A stretch of DNA of 36,351 nucleotides from JAVBNU01 sp031551265 (lineage in GTDB: Bacteria; Cyanobacteriota; Vampirovibrionia; Gastranaerophilales; Gastranaerophilaceae), in contig JAVBNU010000076.1 in NCBI GenBank assembly GCA_031551265.1, forward strand, positions 1-36,351. The letters run 5' to 3'. Below the pieces are notes generated by a model, which worked only from the letters and a program-made list of their open reading frames with translations, ran no database searches and was not told the DNA's origin. A program made the translations under genes and the position numbers. Within the stretch, counting starts at the first letter, position 1. Every line of letters starts with the position of its first letter. This document shows, one piece after another, positions 24,841-31,694 of the stretch.

Positions 24841-24867
24841 TTCCAAATTGTTAGTTATACTAACAAT
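24833..24867. promoter_or_regulatory. Divergent promoter with perfect palindromic operator
   Basis: ATTGTTAGT (24847-24855), centre TAT, ACTAACAAT (24859-24867) is a perfect 9+9 palindrome. It contains TATACT (24856-24861), which with TTGTCC (24833-24838) and a 17-nt spacer makes a plus-strand promoter for the 61-aa gene. On the minus strand it contains TATAAC for the repressor gene. A second small palindrome, CTCATaccATGAG, follows at 24877-24889. Confidence 0.7.
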
Positions 24868-24901
24868 AAATACAACTCATACCATGAGCTAGGAGTTATT
24901 T

Positions 24902-25087
24902 ATGAATGACATAACTGATAAACAATATATTGAAATAGAGGCAGCTGTTTACAATATCTTTGATATGATACCGATTATTCAGGATTATTGCGCGCATAAC
25001 CGTGAGTGTAACGGTAAAATCGCTTATCTTGAACCAATGTTAAATAGTATGTTTAATGAATTTTACAAAATTGCTGCTAAATTTTGA
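24902..25087 (+). CDS. Small protein paired with an XRE repressor
   Basis: A 61-aa acidic helical protein (MNDITDKQYIEIEAAVYNI...). The ATG has TAGGAGTTATTT upstream, a good ribosome-binding site. It is transcribed divergently from the XRE gene through a promoter whose -10 lies in the operator palindrome. It aligns without gaps over 22 residues with the 59-aa protein at 3483-3662, which also sits beside an XRE gene. It could be a regulator partner or an antitoxin-like protein; function unknown. Confidence 0.65.
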   Translation: MNDITDKQYIEIEAAVYNIFDMIPIIQDYCAHNRECNGKIAYLEPMLNSMFNEFYKIAAKF

Positions 25088-25120
25088 GATGCACTAATAT
25101 CCATCCATAACCATAATTTT

Positions 25121-25834
25121 TTATTCAGTCAGGTTAATTGACTTGGTGTACATTTCGTCGACCATTTTCATTACTTTGAAGCCTGCGAGCATAGAGGCGT
25201 TTAAGCGTAGAACATCGCTGATGCTGTCATATACGTTTGTGTTTGCGGTTTCTGTGAAGCCTTGTTTTATGAATTCGTGGTCTTTTTGCAGAACGGGTTC
25301 GCCCGAGTCGTTGGTTGCGATGAATTTGTTGCCGCCGACTTCTTTCAGACCTTCGGGGTTTTGGAATGCAACAACCGGGATTTTGCCGATAAGTTTTGCT
25401 TCTTCGCTTTTGTCCATACGAACTTCAACGTTGCCGTTTGCCTGGATTAAAATTTCTTTGTAGTTGACAGGTATTTGAATACCATCACCGACTAAATCGC
25501 CGTTGTTTGTGAAAAGATAGCCGTCTTTGCCGATTCTAAACGAGCCGTCGCGGGTGTATGCGATTTCTCCTGTAGTTGAGGTTATCGGAATGAAGCCGTA
25601 GCCGTTGATTGCGACATCTAAATCTCGTTTTGTGCGGTACATTATGCCGGTTTCGTGGTTTGTTCTCACGACACCGTTGAGATAGCCATCCTCGTTCAAT
25701 ACCTGTTCAAAGCGAACGTTTTTATACCCTACAGTGTTTAGGTTGGCGATATTCGAAGAAACGTAGCCCAATTTTTCAAACTGGACTTCTGTGTTCGTGA
25801 TACCTTTTCTGATAATACCTTGTAAATTATACAT
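25121..25834 (-). CDS. flgG: Flagellar basal-body rod protein, FlgG/FlgF family
   Basis: A 237-aa rod protein. The N-terminus has the family motif YVSSNIANLNTVGYKNVRFEQ. The middle reads RDLDVAINGYGFIPI... and AYTRDGSFRIGKDGYLFTNNGDLV, the FlgE/F/G-family beta domain. The C-terminal helix (NVYDSISDVLRLNASMLAGFKVMKMVDEM) matches the rod family. It is shorter than typical FlgG (about 260 aa), so FlgF is an alternative name. It is the second gene of the two-gene operon, 11 nt after the preceding stop. Confidence 0.8.
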   Translation of the reverse strand: MYNLQGIIRKGITNTEVQFEKLGYVSSNIANLNTVGYKNVRFEQVLNEDGYLNGVVRTNHETGIMYRTKRDLDVAINGYGFIPITSTTGEIAYTRDGSFRIGKDGYLFTNNGDLVGDGIQIPVNYKEILIQANGNVEVRMDKSEEAKLIGKIPVVAFQNPEGLKEVGGNKFIATNDSGEPVLQKDHEFIKQGFTETANTNVYDSISDVLRLNASMLAGFKVMKMVDEMYTKSINLTE

Positions 25835-25845
25835 TTAACTACCTC

Positions 25846-26538
25846 TTAGCCTTGGCTTAGTCGTTCGATTATTTTTGTGAGTGATGAGTTTTGGATAACG
25901 AACATCCTGCGGTTCGCTTCGAAATTCTGTTTTGCCGGTAATAGTCTCATAAATTCTGAGGCCATTTGGACGTTTGAAAACTCGTTATATCCTTGTCTTA
26001 CGTTGGGGTCAATTACTGCTATGCCTTCGTCTGTGACAACACTCAAGGTCGCAACCTCACTCAAGGAATGTGCTTCAGGGTCGTATACAGCAATTTTACC
26101 GTTCGCGTCAACTTTAACTTCTTTTAAATCTTTTGGGATTGTTGAGAATTTAACGGGTGTGCCGTTGTTTGCTAGAACTTTTTCGTTTTCGTTTGTGAGC
26201 AGGTAGCCTTCTTTGTCCAGTCTAAATCTACCGTCACGGGTTAATTTAATGCCTTCAGAGCCTTGTACTTGAAAATATCCTTTTTCGGAAATGGCAAAGT
26301 CTAAAGGGTTTTTGGATAAAGCAATACGACCGACAGAGTCATCTGTCATTGTCGATAGCCCGTGCACGCCTAAATACTCGGCGAATGAAGACACTACGGC
26401 TTCTTTGCGCTGATAGCCGATTTTGTCAAAGCCCATGATGTTGTCGTTGCTGATGCCTACAATTTCGGATTGCAAATGCATGGCTCTTATACTGGCTGTT
26501 ACGCCGCTTTCGTTTGTGATACCACCGAATAACTTCAT
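25846..26538 (-). CDS. flgF: Flagellar basal-body rod protein, FlgF/FlgG family
   Basis: A 230-aa rod protein, first of the second flagellar operon. Family blocks: NPLDFAISEKGYFQVQGSEG, KLTRDGRFRLDKEGYLLTNENEKVL, and the C-terminal NVQMASEFMRLLPAKQNFEANRRMFV. The N-terminal motif, normally like ANNxANxxTxG, is degenerate here (ISNDNIMGFDKIGYQRK). First position suggests FlgF, but FlgF and FlgG cannot be separated firmly by eye. It is driven by a promoter almost identical to that of flgB. Confidence 0.8.
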   Translation of the reverse strand: MKLFGGITNESGVTASIRAMHLQSEIVGISNDNIMGFDKIGYQRKEAVVSSFAEYLGVHGLSTMTDDSVGRIALSKNPLDFAISEKGYFQVQGSEGIKLTRDGRFRLDKEGYLLTNENEKVLANNGTPVKFSTIPKDLKEVKVDANGKIAVYDPEAHSLSEVATLSVVTDEGIAVIDPNVRQGYNEFSNVQMASEFMRLLPAKQNFEANRRMFVIQNSSLTKIIERLSQG

Positions 26539-26574
26539 TTTACCTACCTGCCTGTTGTTTGTAGTTTTTGTTAT

Positions 26575-26602
26575 ATATTAATGACATCGGCACAAAAGTC
26601 AA
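26575..26602 (-). promoter_or_regulatory. Promoter of the second flagellar operon
   Basis: On the minus strand, TTGACT (plus 26597-26602), a 16-nt spacer with TGCCGATGTCAT, then TAATAT (plus 26575-26580): the same elements and spacing as 22217-22244. The start codon lies 37 nt downstream. Confidence 0.7.
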
Positions 26603-26640
26603 TTTTCCTTCTTGCAACAGAAAAAAATCATTCACATGTA

Positions 26641-26666
26641 TGAGAAGTGCTTAAAAAAGTTAAAGT
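26641..26666 (-). promoter_or_regulatory. Conserved upstream box of flagellar promoter 2
   Basis: On the plus strand TGAGAAGTGCTTAAAAAAG followed by TTAAAGT. It differs from 22283-22308 at two of 26 positions and has the same 39-nt spacing to the -35. Confidence 0.6.
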
Positions 26667-26677
26667 CTACCTGAAAT

Positions 26678-26816
26678 GTCATCCCGCACTTGATACGGGA
26701 TCTATCCAGCGTGCATGTGTTACGCTAAGTTGGAAAGATCTACTATAGTAGAGTTGTGAGATTCCGAATAATCACGAATAATACACATCGCAATGTTTCT
26801 TGATTCAGGAATGACA
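26678..26816. repeat. GTCATCCCG-type palindromic repeat (family 1), extended copy
   Basis: GTCATCCCGcacttgataCGGGATCTATCCAGC opens it, and ...TTCAGGAATGACA closes it. The middle is longer than in the 22344 copy. It stands just upstream of the flagellar box, as at 22344, so the whole upstream region may be duplicated. Confidence 0.65.
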
Positions 26817-26999
26817 CATAGTATTGTTGAGTGGCGCTTTGACAAAACGAACTACAGAGCCCTCTCTACGATCTGTTGATGCAGTTGTAAACAATTATTA
26901 AATTAATAACGGCATCAAGGCAATTTTTTCATAAAAAAATTCTTTATAAATACATGGGAATTTTTTAGGATATTAGAATTAGAAATAGGAGGAATATTC

Positions 27000-27431
27000 A
27001 TGGCAGATACAAATGTGCAAGCAGCAAAATTGCCACACTTACCAACAGTAAAAACTATACCAGAAAGTATGATGGAGCGTCAAAAAACAAATGTTTCTTT
27101 CAAAAATTCAAAAGGTAAGGATGTTAGTTACAATTTATATGTCGGCGATAATAAGGCTGTTTTTGATGCTATTAATAAATTTTCGACAAAAGAAAGTCCG
27201 AATATAACTCCTGAAAAACTTTTTGAAATGAATGAATTTGTTTATGACACGACCCATTTGGCTAATACTGGCGGTCATGCTGGGAGCATTTATGTTGATA
27301 CTTATGATAGATTGATAAAGCATTATACAGATAAAAATTCTCCCGGTGGTGAGAATATTACTCCTGAAGAGCAAACATTACTTATGGAAAAACTCGCTAA
27401 AACATACGGTACAGAAGTTAAAAGTAAATAA
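27000..27431 (+). CDS. Small soluble protein of unknown function
   Basis: A 143-aa protein with an excellent ribosome-binding site (AATAGGAGGAATATTC). No signal peptide or membrane segment. It has a Pro/Lys N-terminal tail, a TNVSFKNSKGKDVSYNLYVGDNKAVFDAI stretch, and a helical C-terminal half. It is a single gene, followed by a strong terminator. I do not recognise it. Its position between the flgF operon and the rplT operon gives no clear clue. Confidence 0.7.
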   Translation: MADTNVQAAKLPHLPTVKTIPESMMERQKTNVSFKNSKGKDVSYNLYVGDNKAVFDAINKFSTKESPNITPEKLFEMNEFVYDTTHLANTGGHAGSIYVDTYDRLIKHYTDKNSPGGENITPEEQTLLMEKLAKTYGTEVKSK

Positions 27432-27446
27432 TTATTTTATAAAAGC

Positions 27447-27475
27447 AAAAAAAGTCCGAGAAAATCGGACTTTTT
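27447..27475. terminator. Bidirectional terminator
   Basis: AAAAAGTCCGA / TCGGACTTTTT around loop GAAAA, with A runs on the left and T runs on the right. It serves the plus-strand 27000 gene and, from the other side, the minus-strand rplT operon. Confidence 0.85.
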
Positions 27476-27499
27476 GTTAATTAGAAATTATTTAATGTT

Positions 27500-27523
27500 G
27501 TTGGGGTGAAACCCCAACCTACA
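27500..27523. repeat. CCTACA hairpin repeat (TTGGGGT type)
   Basis: GTTGGGGT-gaa-ACCCCAAC followed by CTACA. Same type as 14070 and 17304. It lies between the rplT stop and the terminator. Confidence 0.75.
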
Positions 27524-27537
27524 TTTTGTATTTTCAA

Positions 27538-27888
27538 TTAAACGGCTGCTTTTGCTTGTTCAACAATAACTGCGAAAGCTTCAGGTTCGTTAACGGCTAA
27601 GTCGGCTAACATTTTACGGTTAACGTTAACATTAGCTAGCTTGAGCATATTCATGAATCTTGAATATGACAGGCCGTATTGTCTTGAAGCAGCGTTGATT
27701 CTCATAATCCATAGACGACGCATATTTCTTTTGAGGTTGCGTCTGTCACGGTATTGATATTTCAAAGCTTTCATAACAGCTGTGTTGGCAACTTTGAAAA
27801 TTCTGCTTCTGGCGCCTTTAAAGCCTTTAGCTAATTTAAGTATTTTTTTGTGTCTTTTTCTTAAGACGTTTCCGCGTTTTACTCGCAT
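27538..27888 (-). CDS. rplT: 50S ribosomal protein L20
   Basis: A 116-aa protein with the typical start MRVKRGNVLRKRHKKILKLAKGF, RSRIFKVANTAVMKALKYQYRDRRNLKRNMRRLWI, INAASRQYGLSYSRFMN, and a C-terminal AVNEPEAF helix. L20 is an early 23S rRNA-binding protein and in E. coli represses its own operon. It is the third gene of infC-rpmI-rplT. It is preceded by an unusually structured 121-nt spacer. Confidence 0.98.
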   Translation of the reverse strand: MRVKRGNVLRKRHKKILKLAKGFKGARSRIFKVANTAVMKALKYQYRDRRNLKRNMRRLWIMRINAASRQYGLSYSRFMNMLKLANVNVNRKMLADLAVNEPEAFAVIVEQAKAAV

Positions 27889-28009
27889 TGTTTTTTTCTC
27901 CTTTCGGGACTACCATCTTCCGTCAAGCGTACCAGCCGCCAGACTTTATTAGGTGCATCCCCTTGCTTGCTCAAGAGCTTAATCGCACTTCAAAGCGGTT
28001 ACCTGTCAA
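27889..28009 (-). promoter_or_regulatory. Structured spacer between rpmI and rplT
   Basis: On the minus strand, GTCTGGCG (plus 27937-27944) pairs with CGCTTGAC (plus 27922-27929) with one mismatch and a G.U pair. An outer GGGGA (plus 27958-27962) pairs with TCCC near plus 27906. The helix ends just before the AAAGGAG ribosome-binding site of rplT. The spacer looks more GC-rich than typical gaps in this window. It may be an L20 binding site or another leader RNA; the fold is by eye. Confidence 0.4.
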
Positions 28010-28219
28010 CTATCTTGAATATTTGATGTAAGGTAACTCTTTTGCAATAAGATCTTTGTGTGTGTCAGATACTTCAACCATTGAAGAAAGTCTTGCTTTA
28101 CGTGTTGAAGACTTGTGTTGAAGTAAGTGGCTTTTCCCTGCTTGTCTTCTTAGAATTTTACCGGTGGCTGTGACTTTGTATCTTTTCGCTGCAGCGCGGT
28201 GAGTTTTCATCTTTGGCAT
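28010..28219 (-). CDS. rpmI: 50S ribosomal protein L35
   Basis: A 69-aa protein starting MPKMKTHRAAAKRYKVTATGK, with LRRQAGKSHLLQHKS and LSSMVEVSDTH, the usual L35 pattern. I chose this ATG because the family starts with MPK and AAAGGAGAA lies 4-12 nt upstream. An upstream in-frame ATG 48 nt earlier would add an unrelated extension. Middle gene of infC-rpmI-rplT. Confidence 0.97.
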   Translation of the reverse strand: MPKMKTHRAAAKRYKVTATGKILRRQAGKSHLLQHKSSTRKARLSSMVEVSDTHKDLIAKELPYIKYSR

Positions 28220-28309
28220 AGTTTTCTCCTTTGCTTGATTAAGTTCGTTTCGGACAGATATAATCATGACATGCCGTCCATGAGTTATATTCTATAAATC
28301 AATTATAAA

Positions 28310-28843
28310 TTAAACATTTGCAGGCGCAAGTATTAAAAGAACATTTCTGCCTTCAAGTGCCGGTGTTTTTTCAATTATCAGCGGCTCGGTTTCCAAATCT
28401 TTTAAGAAACGTTTGGCTAAATTAAACGCCAATTCGCTATGTTGCATCTCGCGACCGCGTAACATGACAACAATTTTAACTTTGTTTCCTGCTTGTAAAA
28501 ATTTCTTAATATTCTTTATTCTGACGTTATAATCGTGAACATCGATTTTATAACGGATTTTAATTTCTTTAATTTCGACTGTGTGTTGTTTTTTCTTCGC
28601 TTCTTTTGCCTTTTTTTCAAGCTCATAGCGATATTTACCGTAATCCATAATTTTGGCTACGGGTGGAGACTGATTAGCTGAGACAACGACCAAATCTAAA
28701 TCTTTATCTTCTGCCATTTGTAAGGCTTTTTTGGTGTCTATGATTCCGTGTTTTTCGCCTTCATCATCAATTAATAATACTTCTTTTGAGCGAATGGCCT
28801 GGTTTATCAGGACTTTGTCCTGGGTGGGGCTGTCTTTACTAAT
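28310..28843 (-). CDS. infC: Translation initiation factor IF-3, with ATT start codon
   Basis: A 177-aa IF-3 that prevents premature 50S joining and proofreads start codons. The start is ATT (minus), reading I/M-S-K-D-S-P-T-Q-D-K-V-L-INQAIRSKEV, with AGGAG 8 nt upstream. Family motifs follow: LLIDDEGEKHGI, LDLVVVSANQSPPVAKIMDYGKYRYE, KEIKIRYKIDVHDYNVRIKN and MLRGREMQHSELA. An ATG-initiated form (from 28717) would lose about 42 N-terminal residues that are clearly IF-3. The ATT start is the known autoregulatory feature of infC. Promoter TTGAAA/TAATAT lies upstream. Confidence 0.95.
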   Translation of the reverse strand: MSKDSPTQDKVLINQAIRSKEVLLIDDEGEKHGIIDTKKALQMAEDKDLDLVVVSANQSPPVAKIMDYGKYRYELEKKAKEAKKKQHTVEIKEIKIRYKIDVHDYNVRIKNIKKFLQAGNKVKIVVMLRGREMQHSELAFNLAKRFLKDLETEPLIIEKTPALEGRNVLLILAPANV

Positions 28844-28877
28844 GGTCTGTTCTCCTGTTTACAATGTCACATGCTAT

Positions 28878-28906
28878 ATATTACCAAATTATAAAAGTAT
28901 TTTCAA
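28878..28906 (-). promoter_or_regulatory. infC-rpmI-rplT operon promoter
   Basis: On the minus strand, TTGAAA (plus 28901-28906), a 17-nt spacer, TAATAT (plus 28878-28883). Transcription would start near 28871, leaving a leader of about 28 nt before the ATT start. Confidence 0.65.
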
Positions 28907-28924
28907 GATTTTATAAGTTTATAA

Positions 28925-29036
28925 CCCCTCTCCCCAATGCGGGAGAGGGGTTGGGGTGAGGGGTATGTTATTTACATGAAAGGCCGTACCCCTCATCCGG
29001 TCCTTCGAACCACCTTCTCCCGCGCCGGGGAGAAGG
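28925..29036. repeat. Inverted pair of CCCTCTCCC-type palindromic repeats
   Basis: Copy 1: CCCCTCTCCC (28925-28934) pairs with GGGAGAGGGG (28941-28950), then TTGGGGTGAGGGGTA. Copy 2, opposite orientation: TACCCCTCA (28987-28995)... CCTTCTCCC (29013-29021) pairs with GGGGAGAAGG (29027-29036). TGAGGGGTA and TACCCCTCA are perfect complements, so the two copies can form one larger hairpin. A single copy is at 14137-14173. Confidence 0.75.
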
Positions 29037-29173
29037 ATATAAAGTAAAAATGAAAAAGTGTGGCGAGAAATGTAACGGATTGTAAAATTCTTATATTTTT
29101 TTGAATTTATATGAAATATATAGTTTTTATATACTTATAAGATTTAAAAGAAGCTTTTTGAAAGGGTAAATTT

Positions 29174-30124
29174 ATGTGTATAATGATATCTGGTCCAATG
29201 TATGATACGAACACAGGGGAAATATATAGTATGGTTAGTTCAGGCATGACCGGTCTGACTACTGTTACGTATCGCCAGACTCTTAAAGTGGTTCAAGCTG
29301 GTTTATCACAGGAGGAGCTTAAAAATGTTTATACAGAGCTGGGTTTATCTAGAGGCGTTATACTAAATTCAGATGTATTTGAACATACATCAACAGACAT
29401 CGTGGCGCCAACTCAAATACAAAAAATTTCCGAAATCGGCTTAGATGAGGATGGTTCTCCAATCATTCTAGAAACAAGTGGCTGTGAGTTGCCGTTGGCA
29501 ACTCAGGGAGATGCCACAATGGAAACTCCTGTTGACAGGCTTAAAGAATTCTTCAGTGTTCTTGACCATGGTCGAACTAATTATCAGATGCCAAGCGCTG
29601 AGCATTATCTTGCGCAAATAGCAGCATGCCTCGAAAAACATGGAACACAAACACCAGATGGAAAGACAATTTTGCCATTGACAAAAAAAGAGCTTGATAT
29701 AGTCATAAAAGAACTTGAAGCGAAAGCTGGTGATATGCAATGGTTTGCTAAACTAAGAGATAAGTTTTCTCAAATGTATACTCCTGAAGACACACCTCAG
29801 GTAGTAATACCTGAGCAAACATCTGTGGCTGTGAGTGAGCCCCAGATTGAAACAACTACATCGGCTATGGCCTCAGAGCAAAATAATGAAGAAACAAAAA
29901 TTGAGCTTGTTTCGGATCAAAACACGTCATCAGCAACGCCAAGTGGTATGTGGGCGGGTGTTGATGGTAAATCGAGTTGCTTAGGACCCAAAAAATTCCC
30001 ATTAGAGGTACCTTCATTGGAGCAATTAGAATTTATAAAAACACTAATACACAGACGTCACTTAAACAGAAATGCACAGTATAATTTTCTTAGTACCTAT
30101 GAACCCAAAGAAACAGAAAAATAA
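29174..30124 (+). CDS. Protein of unknown function with acidic linker
   Basis: A 316-aa protein. The ATG has AAAGGG 8 nt upstream. Residues 1-60 (MCIMISGPMYDTNTGEIYSM...) are followed by a helical segment with HYLAQIAACLEKHG and a KKELDIVIKELEAKAGDMQWF helix (about 175-200). A Thr/Ser/Glu-rich disordered linker (about 205-265) and a short C-terminal helical motif (PSLEQLEFIKTLIHRRHLNRNAQYNF) follow. No signal peptide or membrane segment is clear. It is a single gene followed by a terminator. I do not recognise it. Confidence 0.7.
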   Translation: MCIMISGPMYDTNTGEIYSMVSSGMTGLTTVTYRQTLKVVQAGLSQEELKNVYTELGLSRGVILNSDVFEHTSTDIVAPTQIQKISEIGLDEDGSPIILETSGCELPLATQGDATMETPVDRLKEFFSVLDHGRTNYQMPSAEHYLAQIAACLEKHGTQTPDGKTILPLTKKELDIVIKELEAKAGDMQWFAKLRDKFSQMYTPEDTPQVVIPEQTSVAVSEPQIETTTSAMASEQNNEETKIELVSDQNTSSATPSGMWAGVDGKSSCLGPKKFPLEVPSLEQLEFIKTLIHRRHLNRNAQYNFLSTYEPKETEK

Positions 30125-30129
30125 AATTA

Positions 30130-30161
30130 AAAGTCCTTGCTAGCGATGTAAGGGCTTTTTA
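30130..30161 (+). terminator. Rho-independent terminator
   Basis: AAAGTCCTT and AAGGGCTTTTT, with one G.U pair, around GCTAGCGATGT, begin 5 nt after the 29174 gene's stop. The stem is followed by a T run. Confidence 0.75.
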
Positions 30162-30279
30162 AAGTTTAAAATTTTTTTGCAGAGTTTTTTCTTTACGTTT
30201 CTTCATAAAATCACTCATTTTTAGCAACGTTTTTTATGTTTGAACTTAAAATACATGTGTAACCAAGAGGGATTAGAAG

Positions 30280-31662
30280 ATGAAAATTGAGAAAATACAG
30301 TCAAATTATGCTAATAACACTGCAAAAAGCATGTCTCATGGAAATCTGAGAGAAGCTGCTCCTGCAATATCTATGACAAATACGGTATTGCCGGGATATT
30401 ATTGTGCGCTCTCGGTTATGCCAAAAACTATTAGCTTTGGTAAATCCTCGGTTGAATTTTTGAGAGAGCACGCGCAATCGCCGGCATACAGGTTCAATCC
30501 AAATGATAAAGACGACTTAATCCCAAGATCATATAGAGGAATTTTTGAGAACAAGAAGGCGAATATAGTTGGTCTTGAACTGCTAAAGGATGATTTTTTG
30601 CACAGAGATACAGTTATTCATAATTATTATTCTACGGAATTCCCTTCAGTAAGGATGTTTGATGCAGATGATACTAAATTGAAACATGCTAATCAGGGTG
30701 GCAGTGCGTTTATTTTTTCACCCGGTTATTTGCACACAGAACAGATTTATAATCTTGCGCAAAAAGGGAATTCAGACGGCATTTATGTAGACAAGCCAAT
30801 GTGTGTTAACGAGTTTGGCATTAATGTTCTTGACCGTGTTGCAAAAACCACAAATAAACCTATATACGTGGGTGACACGTTCTTTTTCACGAACATGGCG
30901 GCATTGAGACTAATGGGTGTGCCAATGCCTTATCAGGATGCTATTACTATCGACATGGATAATTCAAAAGATAAAAAATTTACGAAATGTATTGAAAACG
31001 CAACACCATTTTATAAACACGAAGATATTGAAAGCGTAGTCGCTAAAATAAACGAAACCGGTGATCCTGAGTTAATAAAAAGACCCTGGTTAGATGATTA
31101 CAAAAAGGGCGGAGGCGTGTTGAATGATTTGCAGACGCATATCAGCAATCTGCTCAATTTAATGGGCTTAGAACTCAACAGAGTGGATACAGTTTCTGCT
31201 TGGAAATCACCTTGTGTCGGAACGGGCATACCGGGTTTTGCGACTCCCGGCATGGATATTGAGAGGCGTGAGCGGGGACAATTCAGAAGATGCGCCCGCA
31301 ACGAGGCCGAAGATAGAGTAATTATCACGGGTAAGCTGAACAAAACTATTCCGGCATATCTTGAATGTGCACAATATATGAAAGAGCGCGAAAATTACAT
31401 CATTATTGCCGGCATGGATGGTACGAAAATCAGATGTAACACGGATATATTTAACCGCAAAGTTGAGTTGCTTGACCGGGATGATAATGTTCTCGCAAAA
31501 GCCAGAGTATGCACAAATCCCTACCCATTGATGATACATCATGCGCAGACTTTCTTTGATGAGAATAAAGGTCAAAACGCTTCAATGTTTTTTGATGTAA
31601 ACAAAAAAACTATGCAACAGATTATTGACCTGAAAAGCAAGATTTATTTAAGTAATAAGTAA
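30280..31662 (+). CDS. Divergent Gfo/Idh/MocA-like oxidoreductase with N-terminal leader
   Basis: A 460-aa protein. The late Rossmann part matches Gfo/Idh/MocA enzymes: SAFIFSPGYLHTEQIYNLAQKG...IYVDKPMC (DKP at 171-173, the site of the usual EKP Lys), then NKPIYVGDTFFFTNMAALR. The substrate domain has KKGGGVLNDLQTHISNLLNLMG (GGG 277-279, D283, H287). The usual N-terminal glycine-rich nucleotide-binding turn is not recognisable; about 85 residues of leader precede, including SVMPKTISFGK. Either cofactor binding is unusual or the protein is no longer an enzyme. RBS AGAGGGA. No obvious partner gene. Confidence 0.75.
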   Translation: MKIEKIQSNYANNTAKSMSHGNLREAAPAISMTNTVLPGYYCALSVMPKTISFGKSSVEFLREHAQSPAYRFNPNDKDDLIPRSYRGIFENKKANIVGLELLKDDFLHRDTVIHNYYSTEFPSVRMFDADDTKLKHANQGGSAFIFSPGYLHTEQIYNLAQKGNSDGIYVDKPMCVNEFGINVLDRVAKTTNKPIYVGDTFFFTNMAALRLMGVPMPYQDAITIDMDNSKDKKFTKCIENATPFYKHEDIESVVAKINETGDPELIKRPWLDDYKKGGGVLNDLQTHISNLLNLMGLELNRVDTVSAWKSPCVGTGIPGFATPGMDIERRERGQFRRCARNEAEDRVIITGKLNKTIPAYLECAQYMKERENYIIIAGMDGTKIRCNTDIFNRKVELLDRDDNVLAKARVCTNPYPLMIHHAQTFFDENKGQNASMFFDVNKKTMQQIIDLKSKIYLSNK

Positions 31663-31694
31663 ATTACAGTGTGTTTTAAATTACTAAATTCCGC

